Assembly: GCF_007558825.1 (NCBI RefSeq)
Contig: NZ_VLTK01000008.1
Span: 124,001-188,000, forward strand
From: Brevibacterium aurantiacum
GTDB taxonomy: Bacteria > Actinomycetota > Actinomycetes > Actinomycetales > Brevibacteriaceae
Reading direction: 5' to 3'
Length of the DNA: 64,000 nt
Shown here: positions 33,391 to 42,347 of the stretch, piece by piece
How the letters are laid out: each line of letters opens with the position of its first letter
Numbering within the stretch: the first letter of the stretch is position 1
Notes under the pieces: model-generated
What the model was told of the DNA's origin: nothing
Seen by the model: the letters and a program-made list of their open reading frames with translations, nothing else
Databases searched by the model: none
Translations under genes and position numbers: made by a program

Positions 33391-33938
33391 CGGCGACTCC
33401 GCATCGGAACGGCTGGTCGAATGACATCTGACATAGCTGCTGTCTCCTCCTGGCTCAGGCGCCGTGGTCGAGAGTTTGTTCTGTCCACAAAGACGATGAC
33501 CGTCTCCGCCAGCGTATAGGCGACCGAACCATCGGGTTCGGCGATGACGTAACCGATGGTCACAGACGCCGGCTTGACCTCGCTGATGACCAGGTCAATG
33601 GCAATGGGTCCCGCGCGATAGGGAATCGGTCGGCGATACTCGATCGTGTGCGAGGCAACGAGCAGCTCGGTGGTGTTCGAAGCCTCGGCGAAGATCGCCG
33701 GAATCGTGATCCCCGATACCGTGCCCGAGATTCCCAGCTGACCAGGAGTTGTGGGGGCATCGGTGCTGTGCGTCGGTGACCCCAACGCTCGGACACGTGC
33801 CTCTTCGAGCAGGCGCAGCTGAGTGACATTGTTGACGTGGCCGTAGGCATCCATGTCACCCCATCTCAGTTCCAGCAGGACTCGTGTGAATTCGTGCAGA
33901 TGGGGATTTGTGGTGCCAGTGTGCATAGGACCCATCAT
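33387..33938 (-). CDS. acyl-CoA thioesterase (4HBT hotdog family)
   Basis: A 183-residue hotdog-fold thioesterase. The signature VLLELRWGDMDAYGHVNNVT at about 20-39 contains the conserved Asp and the HVNN motif typical of 4-hydroxybenzoyl-CoA-type thioesterases; the second strand block SHTIEYRRPIPYRAGPIAI follows. The acyl substrate is unknown. Two in-frame starts exist (33938 and the ATG four codons later). It is divergent from tesB across an 82-base spacer and overlaps the next gene. Confidence 0.9.
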   Translation of the reverse strand: MMGPMHTGTTNPHLHEFTRVLLELRWGDMDAYGHVNNVTQLRLLEEARVRALGSPTHSTDAPTTPGQLGISGTVSGITIPAIFAEASNTTELLVASHTIEYRRPIPYRAGPIAIDLVISEVKPASVTIGYVIAEPDGSVAYTLAETVIVFVDRTNSRPRRLSQEETAAMSDVIRPAVPMRSRR

Positions 33939-34020
33939 GCCACTTTCACTGCGGCGGTGAGTGCCGCGATAGGATCATGAGCACAAGGACGAGAATCATT
34001 GTCGCAGGCTGGAGGCCCAT

Positions 34021-34929
34021 ATGAGCGATGTAGAACCCACGACTGCGAAGGCGAACGTCGACACACTGCGCAAAGTGCTCGAACTCGACACCCTGAGTTC
34101 CGCTTCAGCGTCTCGAGAGAGCGACTACTTCGTCGGACAGAACCAATACAAGCCAGATGGGCGTGTCTTCGGCGGTCAGGTGGTGGCACAATCCGTAGTC
34201 GCCGCTGCCTCGACCCTGCCGGATGATCGCCTCATCCATTCACTACACGGCTATTTCCTTCGTGCCGGGGATGTCAGCGAACCGATCGAGTTCGGTGTCG
34301 AACGACTCCGTGACGGGCGATCGTTCTCCGCTCGGCGTGTCCACGCCTATCAGAAGGATGTGCCGATCCTGTCCCTGATCGCCTCATTCCAAATCGAGCA
34401 GGAGGGCTTCGAACACGCTGAGACCATGCCGTCGGGCCTGCCCGGTCCACTGGAGTGCCCGGAGCTGCGCGACATTCTCGCAGGACAGGACACACCACAG
34501 GTCACCGAATGGTTGAATAAGCGACCCTTCGAGATCCGTCCAGTTGAGGCCTCCCTGTATCTCACCTCCACCGATGACCGCCAGCGCGAACGGCAGCACG
34601 TGTGGTTCCGCGCCAGCTCGCCCTTCGGCGATGATCCGGTGCTCAATGCTGCCGCACTGGCCTACGCCAGCGACTTCAACCTGCTCGAACCGGTACTGCG
34701 CCGTCAGGGACTGAGTTGGACGAGTCCGGGGCTCCGGGTGGCGAGCCTCGACCACGCGATGTGGTGGCATCGTCGGGTCCGGGTCGATGAGTGGATGCTC
34801 TACGTTCAGGAGTCTCCCGCCGCCCAGGGAGGCCGCGGTCTCGGATACGGGCGGATCTTCGCCCAGACCGGCGAGCTGCTGGCCACAGTGGCGCAGGAGG
34901 GCATGGTCCGCATCAAGGCACCTCAGTGA
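34021..34929 (+). CDS. tesB: acyl-CoA thioesterase II (TesB)
   Basis: A 302-residue double-hotdog thioesterase cleaving medium- and long-chain acyl-CoA. Features include GRVFGGQVVAQSVVAAASTL and HSLHGYFLRAGDVSEPIEF in the first hotdog, and RVASLDHAMWWHRRVRVDEW plus GRGLGYGRIFAQTGELLATV in the second, containing the catalytic Asp/Thr/Gln set of the TesB family. The ATG at 34021 is the only sensible start. It overlaps the following small membrane-protein gene by 4 bases (GTGA). Confidence 0.95.
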   Translation: MSDVEPTTAKANVDTLRKVLELDTLSSASASRESDYFVGQNQYKPDGRVFGGQVVAQSVVAAASTLPDDRLIHSLHGYFLRAGDVSEPIEFGVERLRDGRSFSARRVHAYQKDVPILSLIASFQIEQEGFEHAETMPSGLPGPLECPELRDILAGQDTPQVTEWLNKRPFEIRPVEASLYLTSTDDRQRERQHVWFRASSPFGDDPVLNAAALAYASDFNLLEPVLRRQGLSWTSPGLRVASLDHAMWWHRRVRVDEWMLYVQESPAAQGGRGLGYGRIFAQTGELLATVAQEGMVRIKAPQ

Positions 34930-35159
34930 ACCACGACACCGCGATGATCGAGATCCTTGGGAGGATCCTCTCCCGTCTGGTCAATGTCGCGCTCTTCATC
35001 GTCATCACGATCGTGGCCCTGGTATTCCTCCGCGAGGCAATGGACATCAACCTCGCGCTGATTGCGCTCCTATCAATCGTCATCGGAATCGTCGGCACCA
35101 TCGCCGTGAGATATCTCTTCAAGCTTGTGCTTCGCCTCGGCGATCTGTTCTCCCGATAG
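34926..35159 (+). CDS. small two-span membrane protein
   Basis: The GTG at 34926 overlaps the tesB stop (GTGA). The 77-residue product has two hydrophobic segments (about 16-35 and 42-62) ending in YLFKLVLRLGDLFSR. No family is recognised. The coupling suggests that it is made together with TesB, perhaps placing it at the membrane, but this is unproven. The gene ends 42 bases before a strong hairpin. Confidence 0.65.
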   Translation: MNHDTAMIEILGRILSRLVNVALFIVITIVALVFLREAMDINLALIALLSIVIGIVGTIAVRYLFKLVLRLGDLFSR

Positions 35160-35201
35160 GCGGCTGCCAGAGCGCTGACCGATCTCAACACGCAGAACTC
35201 C

Positions 35202-35250
35202 TGCCTACTGATGATGCCCCGGTCATCAACCGGGGCATCATCAGTAGGCA
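35202..35250. terminator. perfect 22-bp inverted repeat between convergent genes
   Basis: The arms at 35202-35223 and 35229-35250 are perfectly complementary and enclose CATCA. It lies between the tesB pair and the convergent ettA gene and is probably a bidirectional terminator despite lacking a T-run. Confidence 0.75.
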
Positions 35251-35301
35251 ATCAGCCCTGTGCGCTGCGCTGACAGTGTCCATCACGCAGAACTCAATCA
35301 G

Positions 35302-36984
35302 TCAGTCACGGGTGAGGCGACGGTGGGTCACGCGATGAGGGCGAGCCGCGTCTTCACCGAGTCGTTCGATCTTGTTCTTCTCGTAAGACTCGAAGTTCCC
35401 TTCGAACCAGAACCAGCCCGCGGGGTTGTCTTCTGTGCCTTCCCAGGCGAGGATGTGCGTGGCCACGCGGTCGAGGAACCAACGGTCGTGCGAGACGACC
35501 ACTGCACAGCCGGGGAACTCCAGGAGTGCATTCTCCAAGGAACCCAGCGTTTCCACGTCGAGGTCGTTTGTCGGCTCATCGAGCAGCAGCAGGTTTCCGC
35601 CCTGTTTGAGGGTCAGCGCCAAGTTGAGGCGGTTGCGCTCACCACCGGAGAGCACTCCCGCCTTCTTCTGCTGGTCCGGGCCCTTGAACCCGAATGCGGA
35701 GACATATGCTCGCGACGGCATCTCCACGTTGCCCACCTGAATGAAATCGAGTCCGTCAGAAACGACTTCCCACAGGTTCTTGTTGGGATCGATTCCGCCG
35801 CGGGACTGGTCAACGTAGGAGGTCTTGACGCTGTCGCCGATCTTGAGGTCTCCCCCGTCGAGTTCTTCGAGTCCGACGATGGTCTTGAACAGAGTCGTCT
35901 TGCCGACGCCGTTGGGGCCGATGACACCGACGATTCCGTTACGCGGCAGTGAGAAGCTGAGCCCGTCGATGAGAAGACGATCATCGTAGCCCTTCTGCAG
36001 GCTGTCGGCTTCGATGACGATGTCGCCGAGGCGAGGACCGGCAGGGATCTGAATCTCTTCGAAATCCAGCTTCTTGGTCTTCTCAGCCTCTGCTGCCATC
36101 TCTTCATAGCGTGCCAGACGGGCCTTGGACTTCGTCTGCTTGGCCTTCGGGTTGGACCGGACCCAGTCGAGTTCGTCCTTGAGGCGCCTCGACAGCTTCG
36201 CGTCCTTTTTGCCCTGGACCTGCAGACGTTCCTGTTTCTTCTCCAGGTAGGTCGAGTAGTTGCCCTCGTAGGGATAGAGGTGTCCGCGGTCGATCTCAGC
36301 GATCCATTCGGCCACGTGGTCGAGGAAGTACCTATCGTGAGTAATTGCGATGACAGCGCCGGGGTAGGTCCGCAGGTGCTGTTCCAGCCACAGCACAGAT
36401 TCCGCGTCAAGGTGGTTTGTGGGCTCATCGAGCAGGAGCAGATCAGGCTTTTCGAGCAGCAGTTTGCACAACGCCACACGGCGGCGTTCACCACCTGAGA
36501 GCACACTGACGTCAGCGTCGGGCGGTGGGCAGCGCAGAGCATCCATCGCCTGCTCAAGCTGAGAGTCGAGGTCCCAGGCATCCGCAGCGTCGATCGCTTC
36601 CTGCAGCTTGCCCATCTCTTCCATCAGGGCATCGAAGTCTGCATCGGGACTGGCCATCTCCTCAGAGATCGCGTTGAAGCGGTCGAGTTTTGCCTTGATC
36701 TCGCCGACGCCTTCTTCGACGTTGCCGAGAACAGTCTTGTCCTCGTTCAGTGGTGGCTCCTGCAGCAGGATGCCCACTGTGAAGCCGGGGCTGAGCCGAG
36801 CCTCACCATTGGACGGCTGTTCGAGTCCGGCCATGATCTTGAGAATCGTCGACTTACCGGCACCGTTCGGACCGACCATGCCGATCTTCGCACCGGGGTA
36901 GAAGGACATCGACACGTCATCCAGAATGACTTTGTCGCCGTGCGCTTTACGCGCCTTGTGAAGGGTGTAAATGAATTCGGCCAT
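35302..36984 (-). CDS. ettA: ABC-F protein EttA, translation throttle
   Basis: A soluble tandem-ATPase that binds the ribosomal E-site and gates the first elongation step according to ADP/ATP. In 560 residues there are two ABC domains: Walker A GPNGAGKST at 38-46 and GPNGVGKTT in the second half, each with LSGGE signatures, joined by the ABC-F linker helices (YLEKKQERLQVQGKKDAKLS, and SNPKAKQTKSKARLARYEEM with the EttA-type arm). Length and the start AEFIYTLHKARKAHGDK match EttA closely. It is monocistronic, with the hairpin at 35202-35250 downstream. Confidence 0.96.
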   Translation of the reverse strand: MAEFIYTLHKARKAHGDKVILDDVSMSFYPGAKIGMVGPNGAGKSTILKIMAGLEQPSNGEARLSPGFTVGILLQEPPLNEDKTVLGNVEEGVGEIKAKLDRFNAISEEMASPDADFDALMEEMGKLQEAIDAADAWDLDSQLEQAMDALRCPPPDADVSVLSGGERRRVALCKLLLEKPDLLLLDEPTNHLDAESVLWLEQHLRTYPGAVIAITHDRYFLDHVAEWIAEIDRGHLYPYEGNYSTYLEKKQERLQVQGKKDAKLSRRLKDELDWVRSNPKAKQTKSKARLARYEEMAAEAEKTKKLDFEEIQIPAGPRLGDIVIEADSLQKGYDDRLLIDGLSFSLPRNGIVGVIGPNGVGKTTLFKTIVGLEELDGGDLKIGDSVKTSYVDQSRGGIDPNKNLWEVVSDGLDFIQVGNVEMPSRAYVSAFGFKGPDQQKKAGVLSGGERNRLNLALTLKQGGNLLLLDEPTNDLDVETLGSLENALLEFPGCAVVVSHDRWFLDRVATHILAWEGTEDNPAGWFWFEGNFESYEKNKIERLGEDAARPHRVTHRRLTRD

Positions 36985-37050
36985 AATAACTTCAGGTTAT
37001 CGGTTCAGCACGCACAAGTGCCAATTGAGTCACTCCTCGAAACCCTTGGA

Positions 37051-37767
37051 TCAACCGCCGCCCAATGATGGTGCTTCACCCGAAGATGACCCCTCGGAGG
37101 AGCCGCCTTCCGACGATGTCCCTCCGGACGAAGAGCCTTCGGAGGAGGTGCCCTCAGAAGAACCTTCGGATGAAGAGCCGTCTGAAGATGTGCCCTGCGA
37201 CGAGGTGCCTTCCGACCCTTCGTCTGGCGCCGGACTCTCTGAGGCTCCGTCCTTGCCGTTGATATCCTCGCCAGGCATATGCCCGGCGCCGTTGGAATCG
37301 CCGTCCTTTTCGCGCTTGTCGCCTTCAGGTGCCTTCACACCCTTCGGACGTTCGACCTCGCCGAACAGACACGAACCGGTCGATTCTGTGGGAGGCATCA
37401 GCTCTGCAGTCGCCTTGCCTTTCCGAATCTCTCCGATGACGCAGCCTTTGTCGGTTTTGACGCCGAACATCTTCGAGGGAACGTCGTTGCCCAACGGCGA
37501 ATCGTCGATTGTGGCTTCGAGCTGGTCCGCATCATAGCCTGCATCGATCATGGTCGTGAAGAACTTCTTCGTCGACGGGACCTTCTCCTCATTGCCGGTC
37601 AGTGGCTTGAGTGCCTTGACGACCTTGTCGACCTCGGCTACCGGTTTCGCCGGAGTGCGGGCGGGCGTCGGATCAGAACTATCACCACCGATGCCCAGCA
37701 GCGAACAGCCCGACAGAGCTAAGGTCAGAGCTCCGAGACTCAGGAGGGGAACGAGACGCATCAACAA
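37051..37767 (-). CDS. putative lipoprotein with Ser/Glu/Gly-rich tail
   Basis: A 238-residue exported lipoprotein: hydrophobic segment at 4-18, lipobox LALSGC with the cysteine at 21. A small domain of about 110 residues follows (KVVKALKPLTGNEEKVPSTK, then MIDAGYDADQLEATIDDSPL and KGCVIGEIRKGKATAEL), containing two cysteines that may form a disulfide. It resembles a domain of unknown function found in other actinobacterial lipoproteins (DUF6993-like, from memory). From about 155 the tail is low-complexity Ser/Glu/Gly/Thr, with repeated EGSS/EGTSS modules. The start may be M1 or M3. Confidence 0.85.
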   Translation of the reverse strand: MLMRLVPLLSLGALTLALSGCSLLGIGGDSSDPTPARTPAKPVAEVDKVVKALKPLTGNEEKVPSTKKFFTTMIDAGYDADQLEATIDDSPLGNDVPSKMFGVKTDKGCVIGEIRKGKATAELMPPTESTGSCLFGEVERPKGVKAPEGDKREKDGDSNGAGHMPGEDINGKDGASESPAPDEGSEGTSSQGTSSDGSSSEGSSEGTSSEGSSSGGTSSEGGSSEGSSSGEAPSLGGG

Positions 37768-37904
37768 CCTCAGCAGGTGGGAACGATGAACAGTCTCACT
37801 TTAACCGATTGCGCGCACTATCGCGGTCAGATCCAACGTGTTCCAGCATCGACAAGTTCACGTGACCCCTGCGATGACCGTGATGCAGCTCTGTTCCTCC
37901 TCGC

Positions 37905-38519
37905 TCAGAACGGTGCTGCTGCGCTCACCGTGTCACGAGCGATGGCATCATCAAGGTCTCCGGAGTCTCCTCCGGCAGCATCGGCAGTCACATCATCTCC
38001 TGCACCTACCGAGTCGCCTTCTCCCTCGTTCCCTGCGCCGAGGCTCGACGCTTCGGAGGCATCGGGCCCGACATCGTCTGCGCCTGCCCCGCCGAGGCTT
38101 CCCCAGGCTGAGTCGCTGCCTGACGATTCCTGCGCCTGGCCATCGTGTTGTCGGTTCACACTGCCGGCCTTCTGATAATTGGCGGTTCCGTAGCGAAGAT
38201 CGGGACCGATGTGCTCGGCGACTACAGTCGGAGAGATTCCGCTCTTCTCCGCTGTCGACCATTCGCGGATCTTCAGGGTCCCCTGCACCACCACCGACAT
38301 TCCCTGATGGAGGCTCATCGAGGCGTTGCTGGCCAAGGGCCCATAGCAGTCGACGCTGAACCACGAAGTTGTATCGGAGACATATTCCCCGGTCCCCTTG
38401 TCCAGGCGCCAATGATTGACCGCCAAACGGAAGGAAGCGCAGGCTCTGCCCGAGGGAAGCGTCCGGCTCTGCGGATCGGCGGCCACAGTACCGCTGAGGT
38501 TGATCGGAATGATGGACAT
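37905..38519 (-). CDS. ssb: single-stranded DNA-binding protein (SSB paralogue)
   Basis: A 204-residue protein with the SSB OB-fold at about 4-105: INLSGTVAADPQSRTLPSGR, then ASFRLAVNHWRLDKGTGEYV, TTSWFSVDCYGPLASNASMS and GMSVVVQGTLKIREW. The linker is acidic and Gly/Ser-rich. The C-terminal tip ends SAAAPF; the final PF is kept but the acidic residues just before it, which normally recruit partner proteins, are not. This suggests an accessory SSB, not the main replication protein. It is downstream of the GTPase pair with a terminator in between. Confidence 0.88.
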   Translation of the reverse strand: MSIIPINLSGTVAADPQSRTLPSGRACASFRLAVNHWRLDKGTGEYVSDTTSWFSVDCYGPLASNASMSLHQGMSVVVQGTLKIREWSTAEKSGISPTVVAEHIGPDLRYGTANYQKAGSVNRQHDGQAQESSGSDSAWGSLGGAGADDVGPDASEASSLGAGNEGEGDSVGAGDDVTADAAGGDSGDLDDAIARDTVSAAAPF

Positions 38520-38655
38520 CGTGTTGCCTCATTTCTTGGGTAGTTTCGTGATCTGCCCTGCCGGATCGCCCATCGGGGACGAAACGGTCTGAATCGACCG
38601 AACACGTCAACCACCATTGAGCGTGCCAGGCAGCCCAGTGTCCAGACATGAAAAA

Positions 38656-38690
38656 TGCCCTGTGGACGGTTGTCTACCGTCCACAGGGCA
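38656..38690 (-). terminator. intrinsic terminator after the GTPase pair
   Basis: On the minus strand a 15-bp perfect stem (arms 38656-38670 and 38676-38690, loop of 5) is followed by TTTTT. It is the classic intrinsic terminator for the GTPase gene ending at 38727 and separates it from the SSB gene. Confidence 0.9.
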
Positions 38691-38726
38691 CTGGCACACG
38701 AGTCGTTGCTCATGTGCACAGAAGTG

Positions 38727-40307
38727 TCAGTGCAGCGTCTCGTAGGCGCGCCGGTGTTCGCCGATCACAGCATTGACAGGCTCCAGATAGGAGCTCTGTG
38801 CCACGCTCCCAACAGCCTCGCGAAGTTTGCGATCGACGTCGCTGGCCGCCTCATTCGCGCCCTTGTTCCGCGCGGACTTGGCGATCACCGAAGTCACAAC
38901 GGACCCGATGATCCCCACCACCAGCAGACCGATACTGACAATCCAGCTCCATCCCGGAAGCACTCCGGGCACTACGATGGCGAGGATCGCTGTGGCGATG
39001 ACACCCAGCAGCCCGAGGATCGTGGCGATGAAGAAGATGATCTGCAGAAACCTGGCCAAGGACCACCAACCGGGAGTCTGCGGTTTGATATCCACAGCGG
39101 TGACGGCGGAGTCCAGCGTGTCGGACAGCTCAGCAGTGCTCGCCTTCTCAGCCTCCGCGACTGCGCTCTGCCATGGTCGCGGCATAGTCGACACTGATTC
39201 TGCGATGAGCTCATGGGCCATCAGGCGCACCTGAGAGCTTTGGGCTCTGCTGGTCGCGGGCACCGACGCGCGGATGAGTTCGTCTCTGCCTTGACCGTGC
39301 TTAGCTCCCAACGGATCGGGGGCATTTCTCTGCATCCATGCCAGCACCGGATACCCCGTCTTGCGGTAAGCCCGGCGAATATAGTCATCGTGGACGGTCT
39401 GCGCGACAGCATCGACGCCGGCGGCATCAGACATTGTCTCCACCAGACGCGAAGCTCCCGGACGTTCATCGGGTGGAACCACCGGCTCGCCGAGTTCGTT
39501 CTGCATCCGTTTCGCCATCGCCTGCATGTCAGCCAACAGGCGTTCAGAGGCGGCTTGCTTGGAATCGACGGTGTCAGCCAAAATCGACCGGACGTCAGGA
39601 ACACCATCTCGTGTCACGGCAGACGTCAAGTGCACCTTGGTGTCGGTGAGCCCGTCCTCGACGAGCAGCTTCTGCAGGTGGTCAGCAGCAGCTTTCTGCT
39701 CTTCGTCACTGAGTTTGTCGACCTGGTTGAGAACGACGACCATGTTCGCGCTGTTCTCTGCCAGCTTCGCCAGGTATTCGGAGTGCAGTGAGAAGTCAGC
39801 ATATTTCTGTGGGTCGACGACCCAGAAGACAACGTCAACGAGGCCCACGAGTCGATCAGATTCGACACGATGCTTGACTGCGGTCGAATCGTGGTCAGGC
39901 AGATCAAGCAGAATCAGACCATGGAGCTTACGCTGATCGTCACCGTCGAGCGCCGATTCGCGCCAGGTCCGGCTGCGTTCTGGGACATGCAGCCAGTTGA
40001 GGATGTCGTTGCCACCTTCGCCCCACACACATGCAGTGGGGCGGGAAGTAGTCGGACGGCGAACACCGACCCGGGCGATGTCCAGCCCGGCGACAGCGTT
40101 GAACAGTGACGATTTTCCCGAGCCAGTGGAACCAGCGAAGGCCACGACGGTGAATTCCTCGCCCAGGCCGAGGCGATCCTCGGCGCGGTCGAGCAGATTC
40201 TGCGCGTCTTCGCGAACTTCAGGACTCAGTTTGTCGGGCCCCAGAGACAGAGTGTCTCGGATGCCTTCGGCCCGACGCCTGATCTCGGACTGTGCAGGAT
40301 CGTTCAC
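38727..40307 (-). CDS. dynamin-like GTPase with C-terminal membrane hairpin
   Basis: A 526-residue GTPase related to YfjP/dynamin-type large GTPases. G1 is FAGSTGSGKSS at 57-67; G3 is LDLPDHDS and G4 is NQVDKLSD. After the GTPase domain (to about 250) a helical stalk follows, then two hydrophobic segments at about 425-470, and a polar end. This layout suggests a membrane-remodelling or stress role, but the function in actinobacteria is unknown. Its start overlaps the upstream GTPase gene by 4 bases. The two proteins share domain order without being close copies, as in other paired bacterial dynamin-like proteins that form hetero-oligomers. Confidence 0.88.
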   Translation of the reverse strand: MNDPAQSEIRRRAEGIRDTLSLGPDKLSPEVREDAQNLLDRAEDRLGLGEEFTVVAFAGSTGSGKSSLFNAVAGLDIARVGVRRPTTSRPTACVWGEGGNDILNWLHVPERSRTWRESALDGDDQRKLHGLILLDLPDHDSTAVKHRVESDRLVGLVDVVFWVVDPQKYADFSLHSEYLAKLAENSANMVVVLNQVDKLSDEEQKAAADHLQKLLVEDGLTDTKVHLTSAVTRDGVPDVRSILADTVDSKQAASERLLADMQAMAKRMQNELGEPVVPPDERPGASRLVETMSDAAGVDAVAQTVHDDYIRRAYRKTGYPVLAWMQRNAPDPLGAKHGQGRDELIRASVPATSRAQSSQVRLMAHELIAESVSTMPRPWQSAVAEAEKASTAELSDTLDSAVTAVDIKPQTPGWWSLARFLQIIFFIATILGLLGVIATAILAIVVPGVLPGWSWIVSIGLLVVGIIGSVVTSVIAKSARNKGANEAASDVDRKLREAVGSVAQSSYLEPVNAVIGEHRRAYETLH

Positions 40308-42001
40308 AATGCCACCTCAAGTCGATCACCGGAGGCGCGCAGAACGCCCGCTTGCCGCGCCGGTACCGCGGATAGTCGTAATACGTTGTCAAAAGGCATG
40401 CGGCAGTCGCCGAGGATTCCTGCCGCTGTAGTCAGGAAGCGATCCCTGATAGATCCGATGAGATTCACGGCCTCCTGTTCACCGAAGATCGTGCCGGCGA
40501 GACTGAGAGCGACATTCGCGTCATTGCGCGAAGCATGATCGTCCGCATATGTGTACTTAGGGTCCCAGAATGCCGCGTATTCGACGACAGCGCAGACTCC
40601 GCCGACGCCGAACGACAGGATCCTGGCCTTAGACTTCTTGCCCTGGCCGATGTCTCGCACGAGCGCGTTCACCTCGTTGGACCATCCGCTCACGGCAGAC
40701 TTGACCGCATCCTCAAGGTCGTTCGCGCTCTGCCGGAGTTCGGGGTGTGCGTCCAGCAACGCCGATCCGGCCGGATTGCGCAGCCACTGGGCACTGATCT
40801 CGTCAACGACACCGATCGCCTGTTCCCGCAGTGAGATCGCTGCGCTGCGCAGTATCGCGATGTGCAGAGGCGAGGCAGCATCGTGCTTGCCTGTGACCGC
40901 AGCGGAGATTCTGTCGCGCATGCGAGCCATGGTGGGCTCCAGACCGCGAAAGAGCTGTCCCGTCCCTACGAAGTCCTGCCATCTGGCATTGACCTCTCCA
41001 TGCAGGACGCGACCGTCGGAGAATATCTCGGCAAGTCCTTCGCTCGCAGCATTGAAGGTCTGGTCAAGGCTGAGCTGCAGATCGTCGAAAGTCGACTCCT
41101 GCGACTCTGCGTAGTCGGCCAGAGACTTCACCTGGGCGGGCATTGCGCCGATCGATCCGGTGAGGGTCCGCTGTCGGATGCGCTCCTGAGACTGGGCCTC
41201 CGAGCTCACCTGATTGATCCAGGATCGGATCGGATAGATCGCTGAGTGAGGCAGCAGGCCCTCTGCCAGCTCGAGTTCAGCCACCGCGAAGATCGGCGAA
41301 TTCGCCAGACCCGATTCGGACAGCAGGCTGGAAAGATGGTGCCTGACCTCGCGATTCGCCTCCGGCGGCACCCGGTCGAGCACGATGGCCACGGAGGTGT
41401 TGCGAACCGCGGCGTCCCTCAGCAGGGCCCAGGGTGCAGCATCGGCATAGCGGTTGGCTGTGGTCACGAACATCCACAGGTCGGCGCTCATCAGGATTCG
41501 TCGAGCCAGCTCGCGGTTCGACTCGGCAATTGAGTCGATGTCCGGGCAGTCAAGCACAGCGGTGCCGGGTTCGACGTCGTCATTGGGAACGAGTACGACA
41601 GATGGGGTCGAAGTCGTGGGGTCCGTACTGCGAGGCAGATCGGACAGGAAGGACTGTGATTCGAAGAATTTGGTGTCGGCGGGGTTATGGACCACGATCG
41701 GGTTGCCCGTCGTTGGTCGGCGCACTCCGGCAGGGCTCACTGTTCGTCCCACCAGTGAGTTTACGAGCGTGGATTTGCCCGCGCCGGTCGATCCGCCCAC
41801 GGCGATCATGAAGGGCGTCTGCGTCCGATTGATCCGCGGCAGCAGGTAGTCAGTCAACTCCGAGGAGAGCTGACGGTGCAGTTCGCGACCGTCAGCGAAA
41901 TCTTCGGTCTGCAAGGTGAAGCGGGTTTCGGAGACTCGCTTCGCGATATCGCTCAGCGCTCCTCCCACTGGTGGCGTCACGGCACTCTTACTGTCTGTCA
42001 T
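40304..42001 (-). CDS. dynamin-like GTPase, partner of the next gene
   Basis: A 565-residue P-loop GTPase. G1 is GGSTGAGKST at 69-78, G3 is VLDCPDIDS; the G4 region reads VLDRVPPE, not the usual NKxD, so base specificity may be weakened. The C-terminal half is long and helical with no clear membrane hairpin; instead the segment RILSFGVGGVCAVVEYAAFW (about 455-475) is weakly hydrophobic. The ATG at 42001 (MTDSKSAVTP) is preferred over one 13 codons upstream because a purine-rich AGAGTGGA precedes it. The overlap with the downstream GTPase gene indicates paired synthesis. Confidence 0.85.
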   Translation of the reverse strand: MTDSKSAVTPPVGGALSDIAKRVSETRFTLQTEDFADGRELHRQLSSELTDYLLPRINRTQTPFMIAVGGSTGAGKSTLVNSLVGRTVSPAGVRRPTTGNPIVVHNPADTKFFESQSFLSDLPRSTDPTTSTPSVVLVPNDDVEPGTAVLDCPDIDSIAESNRELARRILMSADLWMFVTTANRYADAAPWALLRDAAVRNTSVAIVLDRVPPEANREVRHHLSSLLSESGLANSPIFAVAELELAEGLLPHSAIYPIRSWINQVSSEAQSQERIRQRTLTGSIGAMPAQVKSLADYAESQESTFDDLQLSLDQTFNAASEGLAEIFSDGRVLHGEVNARWQDFVGTGQLFRGLEPTMARMRDRISAAVTGKHDAASPLHIAILRSAAISLREQAIGVVDEISAQWLRNPAGSALLDAHPELRQSANDLEDAVKSAVSGWSNEVNALVRDIGQGKKSKARILSFGVGGVCAVVEYAAFWDPKYTYADDHASRNDANVALSLAGTIFGEQEAVNLIGSIRDRFLTTAAGILGDCRMPFDNVLRLSAVPARQAGVLRASGDRLEVAL

Positions 42002-42131
42002 CACGCATCCACTCTCTACGTTTTCCCAGCCGTGCACCAATTGCCACGCCGTAACGACGGGTAATTGCCTATTGGTGGGAATACTGGGAGCGTCACTTGG
42101 TCTCTCAGTCTGAGAAAAAGTACCCCCAAAG

Positions 42132-42205
42132 TACCCCCGGCGGGGCTCGAACCCGCGACCTACCGCTTAGAAGGCGGTTGCTCTATCCAACTGAGCTACG
42201 GAGGC
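42132..42205 (-). tRNA. tRNA-Arg (anticodon TCT)
   Basis: Minus-strand cloverleaf: acceptor GCCTCCG with CGGGGGT (contains two G-U pairs including position 1-72), D-arm GCTCAGTTGGATAGAGC, anticodon arm ACCGC-CTTCTAA-GCGGT (anticodon TCT), T-arm GCGGG-TTCGAGC-CCCGC, discriminator A, CCA not encoded. The 3' end sequence recurs 12 bases further on. Confidence 0.95.
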
Positions 42206-42242
42206 TCAAATATCCTAACCGATGCCGGAACGAGAACAGAAA

Positions 42243-42296
42243 GCGGCCCTCGTCAGTGTCTCAGAGATCGAACTCTGAGACACTGACGAGGGCCGC
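42243..42296. terminator. perfect 24-bp inverted repeat
   Basis: The arms at 42243-42266 and 42273-42296 are perfectly complementary and enclose ATCGAA. It lies downstream of the small membrane-protein gene (minus strand, ends 42348) and before tRNA-Arg. It is probably that gene's terminator and insulates the tRNA; no T-tract follows. Confidence 0.75.
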
Positions 42297-42347
42297 TGTG
42301 TCCGGGCAGCTACTCTCACCCCGCAGCAGGGGTGTTCGACGTGCGGA

